Source: Streptomyces griseus | GTDB taxonomy: Bacteria; Actinomycetota; Actinomycetes; Streptomycetales; Streptomycetaceae | DNA: 64,000 nucleotides | Assembly: GCF_900460065.1 (NCBI RefSeq) | Contig: NZ_UAVD01000010.1 | Coordinates: 103,844-167,843, forward strand | Direction: 5' to 3' | The notes under the pieces: generated by a model | The model's database searches: none | Told to the model about the DNA's origin: nothing | The model's input: only the letters and a program-made list of their open reading frames with translations | In this document: one piece after another, positions 8,250 through 16,863 of the stretch | Layout: each line of letters opens with the position of its first letter | Numbering within the stretch: the first letter of the stretch is position 1 | Made by a program: the position numbers and the translations under genes

Positions 8250-9239
8250 TTGACCACCCATCTGCTCGTCACCGGCGCGGCCGGTTTCATCGGTTCCCAG
8301 TACGTCCGCACCCTGCTCGGCCCCGGCGGGCCGCCCGACGTGGTGGTGACCGCACTGGACGCCCTCACCTACGCGGGCAACCCGGACAACCTGGCCGCCG
8401 TCCGCGGACATCCCCGGTACCGCTTCGAGCGGGGCGACATCTGCGACGCCGCCCTGGTCGACCGGGTGATGGCGGGACAGGACCAGGTCGTCCACCTCGC
8501 CGCCGAATCCCATGTGGACCGCTCCCTGCTCGACGCGTCGGTCTTCGTGCGGACCAATGTGCACGGCACCCAGACCCTGTTGGACGCGGCGACCCGGCAC
8601 GGGGTCGCGTCCTTCGTACAGGTGTCGACCGACGAGGTCTACGGCTCCCTGGAGCACGGGTCCTGGACCGAGGACGAGCCCCTGCGGCCCAACAGCCCCT
8701 ACTCCGCGTCCAAGGCCTCCGGCGACCTGCTCGCCCTGGCCCATCATGTCAGCCACGGTCTGGACGTACGGGTGACCCGCTGCTCCAACAACTACGGGCC
8801 CCGCCAGTTCCCGGAGAAGCTGATCCCCCGGTTCATCACCCTGCTGATGGACGGGCACCGGGTGCCGCTGTACGGGGACGGGCTGAACGTGCGGGAATGG
8901 CTGCACGTCGACGACCACGTGAGGGGGATCGAGGCGGTCCGCACCCGCGGCCGGGCGGGCCGGGTGTACAACATCGGCGGCGGCGCCACGCTGAGCAACA
9001 AGGAGTTGGTGGGGCTGCTGCTCGAAGCCGCCGGCGCCGACTGGGGCAGCGTGGAGTACGTCGAGGACCGCAAGGGACACGACCGGCGCTACGCCGTGGA
9101 CTCCACGCGCATCCAGCGGGAGCTCGGCTTCGCTCCGGCCGTCGACCTGGCCGACGGGCTGGCCGCCACCGTCGCCTGGTACCACAAGCACCGTTCCTGG
9201 TGGGAGCCGCTGGTCCCGGCCGGCTCGCTACCCGCCTGA
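8250..9239 (+). CDS. strE: StrE, dTDP-glucose 4,6-dehydratase
   Basis: 329 aa short-chain dehydrogenase-type enzyme giving dTDP-4-keto-6-deoxyglucose. Visible features: NAD-binding GAAGFIGS near residue 8, the family tripeptide with catalytic Tyr-Lys in PYSASKASGD (about residue 150), and SNNYGPRQFPEKLIPRFI, diagnostic of RmlB-type dehydratases. The start is a TTG at 8250, with AAGCGGAG upstream; no in-frame ATG or GTG fits better. It lies 86 nt after strD and 56 nt before strL in one operon. Confidence 0.95.
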   Translation: MTTHLLVTGAAGFIGSQYVRTLLGPGGPPDVVVTALDALTYAGNPDNLAAVRGHPRYRFERGDICDAALVDRVMAGQDQVVHLAAESHVDRSLLDASVFVRTNVHGTQTLLDAATRHGVASFVQVSTDEVYGSLEHGSWTEDEPLRPNSPYSASKASGDLLALAHHVSHGLDVRVTRCSNNYGPRQFPEKLIPRFITLLMDGHRVPLYGDGLNVREWLHVDDHVRGIEAVRTRGRAGRVYNIGGGATLSNKELVGLLLEAAGADWGSVEYVEDRKGHDRRYAVDSTRIQRELGFAPAVDLADGLAATVAWYHKHRSWWEPLVPAGSLPA

Positions 9240-9295
9240 ACCGGGCGCCCCCGCCCCGCCCGCCGTCCGGCACGCACCCCCCGGAGACCCACATC

Positions 9296-10210
9296 ATGTC
9301 CCCGTACCCTCGCCCGCGTTGGCTCGTCACCGGTGCGTCCGGCATGCTGGGGCGCGAGCTCACCCCCCTGCTGGACCGCCGGGGTGCCGCCGTGACCGCG
9401 CTCGGTCGCGGCCACCTGGACATCACGGACGGCGCCGCCGTGCGTTCCGCCGTGGCGGAGCACCGGCCGGCGGTGGTGGTCAACTGCGCGGCGTGGACCG
9501 CGGTCGACGAGGCCGAGTCGGAGCCGGCCCTGGCCATGGCGGTGAACGGGGAGGGCCCGCGCCATCTCGCGCAGGCGTGCCGCGCCGTGGGGGCCGTGCT
9601 GCTCCAGCTGTCCACCGACTACGTGTTCCCCGGCTCGGGCGGACGGCCCTACCGGGAGGACCACCCGACCGGTCCGCGCACGGTGTACGGCTGCACCAAG
9701 CGGGCCGGGGAGCGCGCGGTGCTGGAGGTCCTCCCGGACACCGGCTACATCGTCCGTACGGCTTGGCTGTACGGAGCGGGCGGCCCCAACTTCGTGGCGA
9801 AGATGATCCGGCTGGAGGCGGAGCAGGACACCGTGCTGGTCGTGGACGACCAGCACGGCCAGCCGACCTGGACCGCCGACCTCGCGGACCGGCTGGCGGC
9901 CCTGGGGGCGGCGGCGCTGGCGGGAACGGCCCCGGCCGGGATCTACCACGCGACCAACACGGGCGGGACCACCTGGAACGCGCTGGCGCGGGAGACCTTC
10001 CGCCTGCTCGGCGCCGACCCGGCACGGGTCCGGCCCACCACCAGTCTGGCGCTGGCCCGGCCTGCCGTACGGCCCCGGTACAGCGTGCTGGACCAGTCCC
10101 GCTGGAAGGCGGCCGGACTCGAACCGCTGCGGCACTGGCGGGCCGCGCTGACGGAGTCGTTCCCCGCACTCTGCGGAGCGGCCGGCCGGCCGGTGCCCGG
10201 GCCGCGCTGA
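9296..10210 (+). CDS. strL: StrL, dTDP-dihydrostreptose synthase (4-dehydrorhamnose reductase type)
   Basis: 304 aa RmlD-like SDR. Reduces the epimerised 4-keto sugar to dTDP-L-dihydrostreptose, with ring contraction in this pathway. N-terminus carries the NADPH-binding GASGMLGREL; STDYVF near residue 103 and the YGCTKRAGE segment (about 128) hold the S/T-Y-K catalytic residues; NCAAWTAVDEAE is the RmlD family motif. ATG at 9296 follows CCGGAG. It ends at a hairpin shared with convergent strM. Confidence 0.95.
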   Translation: MSPYPRPRWLVTGASGMLGRELTPLLDRRGAAVTALGRGHLDITDGAAVRSAVAEHRPAVVVNCAAWTAVDEAESEPALAMAVNGEGPRHLAQACRAVGAVLLQLSTDYVFPGSGGRPYREDHPTGPRTVYGCTKRAGERAVLEVLPDTGYIVRTAWLYGAGGPNFVAKMIRLEAEQDTVLVVDDQHGQPTWTADLADRLAALGAAALAGTAPAGIYHATNTGGTTWNALARETFRLLGADPARVRPTTSLALARPAVRPRYSVLDQSRWKAAGLEPLRHWRAALTESFPALCGAAGRPVPGPR

Positions 10211-10245
10211 GCGCGCCCGGCCGCTCCGCGCCCCCGCGCGCTCAG
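10207..10245. terminator. Bidirectional terminator between strL and strM
   Basis: Perfect 10-bp stem (10207-10216 with 10236-10245) with a 19-nt loop that spans both stop codons of the convergent genes strL and strM. Confidence 0.6.
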
Positions 10246-10844
10246 CCCGTGCCCCGCTCGCACAGCGAGCGGCGGAAGGCCAGGCACTCCTCGTAGTCCG
10301 GCAGCAGGCCGCGCCGCTCCATCTCCGCGATGCCCGGCGCCTGCCGGTCCTTCTCGGAGAGCACCGGTTCGATGCCGTCGGGCCAGGCGATGCCGAGGTC
10401 CGGGTCGAGGGGGTGCACCCCGTGCTCCCGGCCGGCGGCATACCCCTGCGAGGTGAGGTAGACGACGACGGCGTCGTCGGTGAGGGCCATGAAGGAGTGA
10501 CCGAGCCCGGCCTCGACGTAGAGACTGCGGTGCGGGTCGTCCAGCCGGACGGCCTCCCAGGCCCGGTAGGTGGGCGAGCCCGTCCGGATGTCCACCACCA
10601 CGTCCAGCACCGCCCCGCTGAGGCACGTGACGTACTTGGCCTGGCTGGGCGGGAGCTGCGCGAAGTGCACCCCGCGCAGCACCCCGCGCCGCGAGACGGA
10701 CCGGTTGACCTGGGCGACCCCGGGGTCGTAGCCGAGCGCACCGCGCAGCGACCGGGCGCTGTACAGCTCCTGGAACTCGCCTCGGTCGTCGGCGAACGCA
10801 CGGGTTTCCGACAGCCAGGCCCCTTGCACACTGAGCGGGCGCAC
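10242..10844 (-). CDS. strM: StrM, dTDP-4-dehydrorhamnose 3,5-epimerase
   Basis: 200 aa RmlC-type cupin epimerase, inverting C3 and C5 of dTDP-4-keto-6-deoxyglucose before StrL acts. Family landmarks visible: FADDRGEFQELYS near residue 17, VNRSVSRRGVLRGVHF (about 47-62) with the catalytic His, and GLGHSFMAL near residue 118. GTG start at 10844 behind AAAGGGGG. Transcribed opposite to strD-E-L but acting between StrE and StrL. It lies 42 nt downstream of strB2 in the strN-strB2-strM unit. Confidence 0.95.
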   Translation of the reverse strand: MRPLSVQGAWLSETRAFADDRGEFQELYSARSLRGALGYDPGVAQVNRSVSRRGVLRGVHFAQLPPSQAKYVTCLSGAVLDVVVDIRTGSPTYRAWEAVRLDDPHRSLYVEAGLGHSFMALTDDAVVVYLTSQGYAAGREHGVHPLDPDLGIAWPDGIEPVLSEKDRQAPGIAEMERRGLLPDYEECLAFRRSLCERGTG

Positions 10845-10886
10845 GGACGCCCCCTTTCTTCTCCGGGAATCGTGCGTACGGACGGA

Positions 10887-11939
10887 TCAGAACCGGTACG
10901 TCTCCAGGGCCCCGGTTCTCCGGATGTCGAGCGTGACGCCGTGGAAACCGCCGCCGAGCATCCGGGCATGGGTGAGCTTCAGCGGCAGCACGTCCACGCC
11001 GTGCCGCTCCAGTACCCGCATCAGCTCCCGGTGGCGGCTGTCCACGACGACCAGCCCCGGCCTGACCACCAGCAGGCTCATCCCGATCCAGGTCGAGCAG
11101 TGCGGCACGTCCCCCGCGTAGCCGAGGCCGGCCAGGGCGGGGCACTCGATCCGCTGCCAGGTGCGCAGCACGCCGGGAAGGTTGTCGTCGGTCACCCTGG
11201 CCGGGTTCACCAGGACCAGGCCGGGCCGCAGCGGGACGAGGGTGGAGTCGATGTGGGTGGAGGAGTACAGACCGCGGCACGGGTGGACGGTATAGGCCGC
11301 CCCCAGGGCCGATTGGAGCCACCGGGCCCCGAGTTCATTGCCGCTGTCGGACACCAGATACAGGAGATCGGTGCCCAGCCGCAGCACGTTGGCCGCGTCG
11401 AACACCGGCTCCAGGTCGCGCAGTCGCTCGCCGGACGGCGCGGACGGATCGTACATCCCCTCCGCCAGCCGGGGTTTGGGCGCCGAGATCCACCGGCTGC
11501 CGGCGGCGAGGTACTCCACCAGCAGTTCCTTGTACGCCAGCGACTCCAGGAACCGTGCGCGCAGGGCCATGGGGGCCTCGATGACGGTGTCGCCCACGAC
11601 GAGCAGTCCGTCCCGGGGGCAGAGGTCGCCGTAGCCGTCGCTCTCCCAGTCGGGGGTGCGCACCGGGGCGGCGCTGTCGCGGGCCCCGGGTCTGCGGACC
11701 GTCACCCCCAGGCCGCGCAACTCCTCGCACAGCTCCTCCAGTTCGTCCTCGGTCTCCTTGAGCGCCCGGTCGGGGTAGGGGCCCGTGGGAACCTCCTGCC
11801 AACGCCCCGGCCCGGCGTACTCGGCGTACTCGACCGCCAGCAGGCTCCGGTCGGGGACCGGCACACGGGCGCCGAGCGCGGTGCCGACGACGACCTCCTC
11901 CAACGGGTCCCACTCGTTGTGGACCCCGACGAGGCTCAT
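10887..11939 (-). CDS. strB2: StrB2, amidinotransferase paralogue lacking the catalytic cysteine
   Basis: 350 aa, colinear with StrB1 over its whole length and clearly a paralogue. Of the StrB1 catalytic residues, D108, D179 and H227 are conserved (D110, D181, H229 here), but the nucleophile C332 is replaced by glycine: the motif reads GGGFHGVTL (G334, codon GGC), where StrB1 reads GGGFHCATL. A fold-intact but amidino-transfer-dead protein is therefore likely; it may be regulatory, structural or have another role. ATG at 11939 overlaps the strN stop by 4 nt (ATGA), so it is translationally coupled to strN. In pathway schemes it has been proposed for the second amidino transfer; the sequence argues against that. 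Confidence 0.93.
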   Translation of the reverse strand: MSLVGVHNEWDPLEEVVVGTALGARVPVPDRSLLAVEYAEYAGPGRWQEVPTGPYPDRALKETEDELEELCEELRGLGVTVRRPGARDSAAPVRTPDWESDGYGDLCPRDGLLVVGDTVIEAPMALRARFLESLAYKELLVEYLAAGSRWISAPKPRLAEGMYDPSAPSGERLRDLEPVFDAANVLRLGTDLLYLVSDSGNELGARWLQSALGAAYTVHPCRGLYSSTHIDSTLVPLRPGLVLVNPARVTDDNLPGVLRTWQRIECPALAGLGYAGDVPHCSTWIGMSLLVVRPGLVVVDSRHRELMRVLERHGVDVLPLKLTHARMLGGGFHGVTLDIRRTGALETYRF

Positions 11940-12895
11940 GACGCGCCTCTCGGCTCCGGCAGATACCGCGTCAGTCGCTCCCACATGGCGTCGTCGTCGG
12001 CGTCCCCCGTGTGGGGTCCGGTGAACCGCGTCGCGTACTCGGCGATCTCGGCCAGGTGCCAGCGGAGTTCGTAGAACCGCAGGAACTCGGGGCGGCTCCT
12101 CGGGGCAGTGCCGAAGACGCGCTGGAGGGCGGCCCAGTCCCGCTCCGGCGGAGCCCACATCGCCCCGCCCCAGTCGATGATGTCGACGCCCTTCGTGAAC
12201 AGGACGTTGGCGAGGCTGGGGTCGCCGTGCGTCAGCGCCGGACGTTCACCGCGCCAGCGGGCAGCGCACTCGCCGGCGACACGGGTGGCCTCCTCCCGCA
12301 GCTCGGCCAGGAACCCCTGGCAGCGGTCCACCCGCTCGGCCAGCAGGCCGGCGTAGGGTCCGCCCGCCGCGGCATCGCCGTTCAGTGCGGCCTGCACCGC
12401 CTTGTCGAGATCGTTCTCGAAGGGGAACCGGAAGTCCTCGGTGGGCACGTCGACGGGCCGGGAGGCGGGCGGCTCGAACGCGTGCACCTCGCCCAACCGG
12501 GCGATGAGCAGGTCGATTTGTTCCTGGGTCGGAGGGGCGGGCGGGGTGGTGGCGCTCTCCACGTAGGGGAAGACGACGACGGGGAAGTCCGCTATCCGGT
12601 GCACCACCCGGCCGTTCCGCCCGGGGAGGGGGGCGAGCACGTAGCCCTTCCCGCTCTCGCTCAGCAGCAGCGACACTTCGTAGGCCCCGGGAAAGTGGCC
12701 GTCCAGATCGCGCCGGACGCTGATCCACAGCGGTCCGCAACGGTACGACCAACTGTCCTCGCCGAGCGGGAAGAACTCCAGACCAGGTAATTCCTGGTCG
12801 CTCGGAAAATGATCCCGGAAGTTTTCTTCAACGAGCCGGATGATGCTCCGGCGTTCCACGAGCCTATTCTCCAAGAGCATGCCAGAGGCTAACAC
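11936..12895 (-). CDS. strN: StrN, aminoglycoside-phosphotransferase-family inosamine kinase
   Basis: 319 aa. Proposed ATP:scyllo-inosamine 4-phosphotransferase, making the substrate of StrB1. Kinase motifs: [13 protein letters not shown] near residue 215 (catalytic loop) and VDIIDWGGA about 17 residues on (metal-binding Asp). GTG start at 12895 has GAAGG 6 nt upstream; an ATG five codons in is worse placed. Codon 2 and codon 36 are both TTA (12890-12892 and 12788-12790), so translation depends on bldA even if the later ATG is used. First gene of strN-strB2-strM, divergent from strO with 96 nt between. No StrR box is visible in that gap. Confidence 0.92.
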   Translation of the reverse strand: MLASGMLLENRLVERRSIIRLVEENFRDHFPSDQELPGLEFFPLGEDSWSYRCGPLWISVRRDLDGHFPGAYEVSLLLSESGKGYVLAPLPGRNGRVVHRIADFPVVVFPYVESATTPPAPPTQEQIDLLIARLGEVHAFEPPASRPVDVPTEDFRFPFENDLDKAVQAALNGDAAAGGPYAGLLAERVDRCQGFLAELREEATRVAGECAARWRGERPALTHGDPSLANVLFTKGVDIIDWGGAMWAPPERDWAALQRVFGTAPRSRPEFLRFYELRWHLAEIAEYATRFTGPHTGDADDDAMWERLTRYLPEPRGAS

Positions 12896-12991
12896 CTTGA
12901 GCCTTCGAAGGGATTATCCGGAAGTCGCTCGGTTCCCGGCCGGACACGCGTGGAGAACCCTCGGACAACAGCCCGCGGATATGGTGGAGCG

Positions 12992-13771
12992 ATGACGGAC
13001 AATGACAGTGATGTGCGCCTTGCGCACCGACTGGCGGAAATAGCCGACACGTTGGCGTGGGAGTTCTTCGGAGGCGCTCCGGCCGTACGGCACAAGAGCG
13101 ACGGCAGCCCGGTCAGCGAAGCCGACCTCGCCGTGGAGAAGGCCCTGTTGGCCGTGCTGGCGGCGGAGCGCCCCGGCGACGCGGTGCTGACCGAGGAGAG
13201 CGGCTCGCTCGGGACGCGGTCCTCCCGGCGCCGTTGGATCCTGGACCCCATCGACGGCACGATCCCCTTTCTGGCCGGGGAGCGCGGCTGGGGCACCCAT
13301 GTGGCGCTGGAGGTCGACGAGGAGCTGCGTACGGCCGTGCTGAGCCGGCCCACCGAGCGGTCCAGGTGGTGGGCGGTGCGGGGGCGGGGCGCGTTCACCT
13401 CCGTGCGGGGCGAGCCGCTGTCGGCGGCCCGCCCGCTCCGCATCCCGTCGGCCCCCCTGCCGTTGGAGGCGGCGCGGGTGGGCGGGTTCCTGATGCCGGA
13501 CTCCCCCGTCGAGCCGGTGCGCGACCGGATGCGCTGGGTCGAGTCGTCGGTGTGTCTGGTCGGGGATCTGCTGGAGGGCCGGGTCGATGCGGTGATCGAC
13601 GAGGGCGGCCATGTGTGGGACCGGGCTCCGGCCGCCCTGCTGGTGCACGAGGCCGGCGGGCGCGTCGACGACCTGCGCGGGGGCGGCAGGCTGGACGAGC
13701 GCTGGCTGGTGTACGCGGCGGACGGTGTCGCGGACGGACTGGCCGGGTTGCTGCGCGACGTGGGTGCCTGA
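12992..13771 (+). CDS. strO: StrO, inositol-monophosphatase-family phosphatase
   Basis: 259 aa. Proposed to remove the 4-phosphate from N-amidino-scyllo-inosamine 4-phosphate after the first amidino transfer. Visible IMPase metal sites: EES (about residue 68), then WILDPIDGTIPF near 82 (motif A, DPIDGT), and WDRAPAALLVHEAGG near 210 (motif B). The ATG at 12992 gives the 259-aa length I remember for S. griseus; an in-frame ATG 14 codons earlier has no ribosome site. Convergent with stsA, 41 nt away. Confidence 0.92.
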   Translation: MTDNDSDVRLAHRLAEIADTLAWEFFGGAPAVRHKSDGSPVSEADLAVEKALLAVLAAERPGDAVLTEESGSLGTRSSRRRWILDPIDGTIPFLAGERGWGTHVALEVDEELRTAVLSRPTERSRWWAVRGRGAFTSVRGEPLSAARPLRIPSAPLPLEAARVGGFLMPDSPVEPVRDRMRWVESSVCLVGDLLEGRVDAVIDEGGHVWDRAPAALLVHEAGGRVDDLRGGGRLDERWLVYAADGVADGLAGLLRDVGA

Positions 13772-13812
13772 CGCCCTCCGGAGCCGTGGCCGCGGAGGCC
13801 CGGGGTCGGCTC

Positions 13813-15045
13813 TCAGGACACCGCCTCGCCCTTGACCGCCCGGCGGAAGGCGTCGGCCGCGCGGTCGATCTCGGCGGCGGAGGAGTCGGCGTGCACGCCG
13901 AACCCGGGGCCGAGGTAGTCGTCGGACACCCCGGTGGCGAGGGCGATGGAACGGCCGAGGACATCGTCGGTGCGAGGCAGCGTTCCGGGTTCGAAGGAAG
14001 CGGAGGGACGGCCGCCGGGGGCCCGGAACGGCACCGTGGAGCGGTCGCCCCGGCCGAACGCGGCCAGTGCCGGAAGCCCCCCGTAGTAGTGCGTCGGCGA
14101 GTCCAGGAGTACGCGTGTCCCGAGCCGGCGGGCGACGTCGAGGGCGTGGGCGGCGTCCTCGAAGACGTACACCGCGACCGTGCCGCACTCCCCCTCGGCG
14201 TCGTGCAGGGTCCTGCGGCGCACGCCGGGCAGTTCGCCGATCGCTGCGACCAGCCGGTGTTTGACGCCGCGGATGCGGTCGAGGATCAGGTCGAGCTTGC
14301 CGAGCTGCGCGAGCGCCACGGCGGCGTTCAGTTCGCCGAGCCCCAGGTTCATGCCGAGCAGCGGGTCGCCCTCGCCCCGGTCCTGGCGGTAGGGGAACCA
14401 GCCCTGGTCGTGGAAGGAGTAGGCCCGCTGGAAGACCAGCGGGTCGTCGCAGAGCACGAACCCGCCCTGCAGCGAGGTGATCATCTTGTAGTGGTTGAGG
14501 GAGAAGGTCCCCGCGCTGCCCAGGGTGCCCAGGGGCCGGCCCCGGTAGCTGCCGCCGGCGCTCTGCGCGCAGTCCTCCAGCAGATGGAGCCCGTGCTCGT
14601 CGGCGACGGCGCGCAGCGCGGTCATGTCGGCGGGCGCGCCCAGCATGTGCACGGGCATGACCGCCCGGGTCCGGGGGGTGATCCTGGCCCGTACGTCGGC
14701 CGGGTCCAGGGTGAGGGAGTCGTCGACCTCCGCGAGGACCACGTCCGCCCCGCAGTGCAGGACCGCCGCGATGGAGGCGACGAACATGTATCCGGGCACG
14801 ATGACCTCGTCACCGGGTCCTATGCCGAGGCCCACGAGCGCCGCGACCAGGGCCGACGTCCCGCTGTTGACGCCGAGGCAGTGGGCGGCGCCGAAGCGGT
14901 CGGCCGCGGCCTGCTCGAAGCGGCGCACCCACTCCCCCTCGCCGGGGTCGTCGAACGCCTCGCGGCTCTCGGCCCAGCGGTCGAGCACGGCCATGACGTT
15001 GGCGCGCTCCTCGTCACCGAAGAAGCGGTATCCCGGTCCCGGCAC
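13813..15045 (-). CDS. stsA: StsA, PLP-dependent inosose aminotransferase (second transamination)
   Basis: 410 aa DegT/DnrJ/EryC1/StrS-family aminotransferase. Proposed to aminate 1-guanidino-3-dehydro-scyllo-inosamine with alanine as donor. The PLP lysine lies in FSLNHYKMITSLQGG (about residue 193), and VNSGTSALVAAL near residue 63 and LEDCAQSAGGSY near 168 are the other family signatures. GTG start at 15045 with GGAGG 7 nt upstream. It follows stsB by 56 nt and is convergent with strO. The other aminotransferase of the pathway, StsC, is at 16864-18138. Confidence 0.9.
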   Translation of the reverse strand: MPGPGYRFFGDEERANVMAVLDRWAESREAFDDPGEGEWVRRFEQAAADRFGAAHCLGVNSGTSALVAALVGLGIGPGDEVIVPGYMFVASIAAVLHCGADVVLAEVDDSLTLDPADVRARITPRTRAVMPVHMLGAPADMTALRAVADEHGLHLLEDCAQSAGGSYRGRPLGTLGSAGTFSLNHYKMITSLQGGFVLCDDPLVFQRAYSFHDQGWFPYRQDRGEGDPLLGMNLGLGELNAAVALAQLGKLDLILDRIRGVKHRLVAAIGELPGVRRRTLHDAEGECGTVAVYVFEDAAHALDVARRLGTRVLLDSPTHYYGGLPALAAFGRGDRSTVPFRAPGGRPSASFEPGTLPRTDDVLGRSIALATGVSDDYLGPGFGVHADSSAAEIDRAADAFRRAVKGEAVS

Positions 15046-15101
15046 GGTGGTTCCTCCATAGGTCGTGGGGCGGCCCGCGAGGGCCGGGGCGCCGGCCGCC
15101 G

Positions 15102-16625
15102 TCAGGCGCCGGGAAGCAGTCCGGCCAGGCGGCGGGAGAGCGCGATGGTGGTCAGGGAGGGGTTGGCCGCGCCGAGGCGGGGGAAGACAGCCGGGCCCGC
15201 GGCGTGAAGACCGGGCAGCGCGGTGAAGGCGTGCCGGGTGTCGAGCAGCCGCCCGAGCGGCAGGCTGCCCCCTTCGTGGTCCTCGGTCCCCAGCAGGCTC
15301 GACCAGGTCTCGGGCCGGCCGGCGGACTGGCTCCGGGTGCGGTCGGGCAGCACCCGGGTGTTGTCGCGTTCGGTGTCGCCGTATCCGGTGAACTCCAGCG
15401 GCGCGGAGGGCTCCCCCAGCTCACGGGCGGTCGCGGCCCAGAAGTCCCGCAGCAGATCGCGCTGCCCGCTGATCATCTTGTGGTCCTCGGGCAGCAGTCC
15501 GGTACGGACGGAGGCCCGCGGGAACGGCTCGTCGGACGGCTCGCACTCCACCACGCTCCCCTCGTTGGGGAGCTGCTCGCCGGTGACCCTGACGTCCAGC
15601 AGCGCCCGGCCCGGACCGTCGTCGTGCACGTCCACGCGCAGGTAGGAACGGAGCACCGGATCGGTCGGCAGGTGGTAGGAGCCGGGCGGGGGCAAGCGGT
15701 CCGCCGGCAGCCGGACCACGAAGCCCTGCACGATGTGGTCGGCGAGGCCGCCGAGCCGGGGGCTGGGCAGGGCGCCGGCGTCGGTGAGGGCGAGCGCGGC
15801 CAGCCGGGTGCTCTCCACGGTGCCCGCGCTCAGCACGACCGTGTGGGCCGCGATCCTGGACACGTCGCCGTCGCCGAGGCGCACCAGGACGCCGCGGGCC
15901 CGGCCGCCGCGTACGTCGACGGCGAGCACCTCGGTGTCGCAGTGGACCCGGACCCCGGCGGGCGGGGTGACGTCGCCGTCGGGGCCGCGCCAGGCGTCCA
16001 GCGCGGTGTACGCCTCCCAGCGGTCGGTGCCGGGCCGCCGCCGGCAGGCACGGGGCAGCGCGCGGAACTCCTGGCCCCCGATGGAGGTCCGGGCCGGCTG
16101 CGCCGGGTCCCAGAGCCCGCCGCCGCTCCAGTCGGTCAACTGCTCGGTGACCCGGTCGTACCACGAGGGCGCGCCGCCGACGCCGGTCGTGAGCTCGGCG
16201 ACGATCTCGGCGGGCCACCCGGGGGGATGCAGCGCCCAGTCCTCCAACGGCAGCACCACCCCGTGCCAGTACAGGGAGCGGCCGCCCAGTCTGCGTCGCA
16301 GCCCGGAGATTCCGGTGTAGTGCGGGGGCGCCCCGGACCGCCAGGGCCGGTGGAAGTACGGGTCCCGCTCCGGCGCGAACACGATCTCGGTCGCGGCCGC
16401 CTGCGGGTGCGCCAGGTGAATGTGCGCCAGGTCGCCGCCGGGACCCGCCTCCAGCAGCACCACGTCCTCGGCTCCCTGTTCGGCCAGCGCGGTGGCGAGT
16501 TCCACGCCCGCGAGCCCACCGCCGACGATCACGGTCCCGGCCTCCCTCGGGAGGGGTCCGGAAGGCCCGGAGGCGGCTGCCCGGGACCGTGCCGTGCCGT
16601 GCTGCGCTTGGGGACTGCCGGGCAT
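15102..16625 (-). CDS. stsB: StsB, GMC-type FAD-dependent oxidoreductase
   Basis: 507 aa. Begins after a polar lead of about 30 residues with an FAD-binding TVIVGGGLAGVELATAL and an Asp/Glu-ended second strand (VVLLEAG). The C-terminus LHAAGPAVFPRLGAANPSLT is the conserved GMC oxidoreductase ending. In the pathway it is the candidate for oxidising N-amidino-scyllo-inosamine before the second transamination by StsA, its downstream neighbour (56 nt). ATG at 16625 with GAGGGAG upstream. Divergent from stsC; the StrR operator at 16721-16749 lies between. The reaction is an assignment by elimination and operon logic. Confidence 0.85.
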   Translation of the reverse strand: MPGSPQAQHGTARSRAAASGPSGPLPREAGTVIVGGGLAGVELATALAEQGAEDVVLLEAGPGGDLAHIHLAHPQAAATEIVFAPERDPYFHRPWRSGAPPHYTGISGLRRRLGGRSLYWHGVVLPLEDWALHPPGWPAEIVAELTTGVGGAPSWYDRVTEQLTDWSGGGLWDPAQPARTSIGGQEFRALPRACRRRPGTDRWEAYTALDAWRGPDGDVTPPAGVRVHCDTEVLAVDVRGGRARGVLVRLGDGDVSRIAAHTVVLSAGTVESTRLAALALTDAGALPSPRLGGLADHIVQGFVVRLPADRLPPPGSYHLPTDPVLRSYLRVDVHDDGPGRALLDVRVTGEQLPNEGSVVECEPSDEPFPRASVRTGLLPEDHKMISGQRDLLRDFWAATARELGEPSAPLEFTGYGDTERDNTRVLPDRTRSQSAGRPETWSSLLGTEDHEGGSLPLGRLLDTRHAFTALPGLHAAGPAVFPRLGAANPSLTTIALSRRLAGLLPGA

Positions 16626-16720
16626 CGCTGACTCCCTCGCCTGACGCCATCATCCGCTGCCGGCCGCGAGGAGACGGCCGACAGAACCCGGTCGGCTGGT
16701 TTTTCGCAGCGTACTCATCC

Positions 16721-16749
16721 GTTCGACTGTGTGTGTTCCTCGGTCGAAC
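16721..16749. promoter_or_regulatory. StrR operator between stsB and stsC
   Basis: GTTCGACTG-N11-CGGTCGAAC, one mismatch to the palindromic consensus. Sits 96 nt from the stsB start and 115 nt from the stsC start, so it can serve both divergent units. TAAATT at 16819-16824 is a possible stsC -10. Confidence 0.85.
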
Positions 16750-16863
16750 ACCTTCGGCATCCCGGCAGCCGTGCGCGACGGCCGTGCGCGACTGTGGCGT
16801 ACGGCTGGCGAAAGCGCGTAAATTCCGCTCCCATCCGTCGCATTCTCGAAATCGAGGGAAATC

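Noticed and set aside
13057..15207. A long plus-strand open frame running through strO and opposite stsA
   Set aside because: It crosses two recognised genes in a different frame or strand and translates into Gly/Arg/Ala-rich sequence with no family features.
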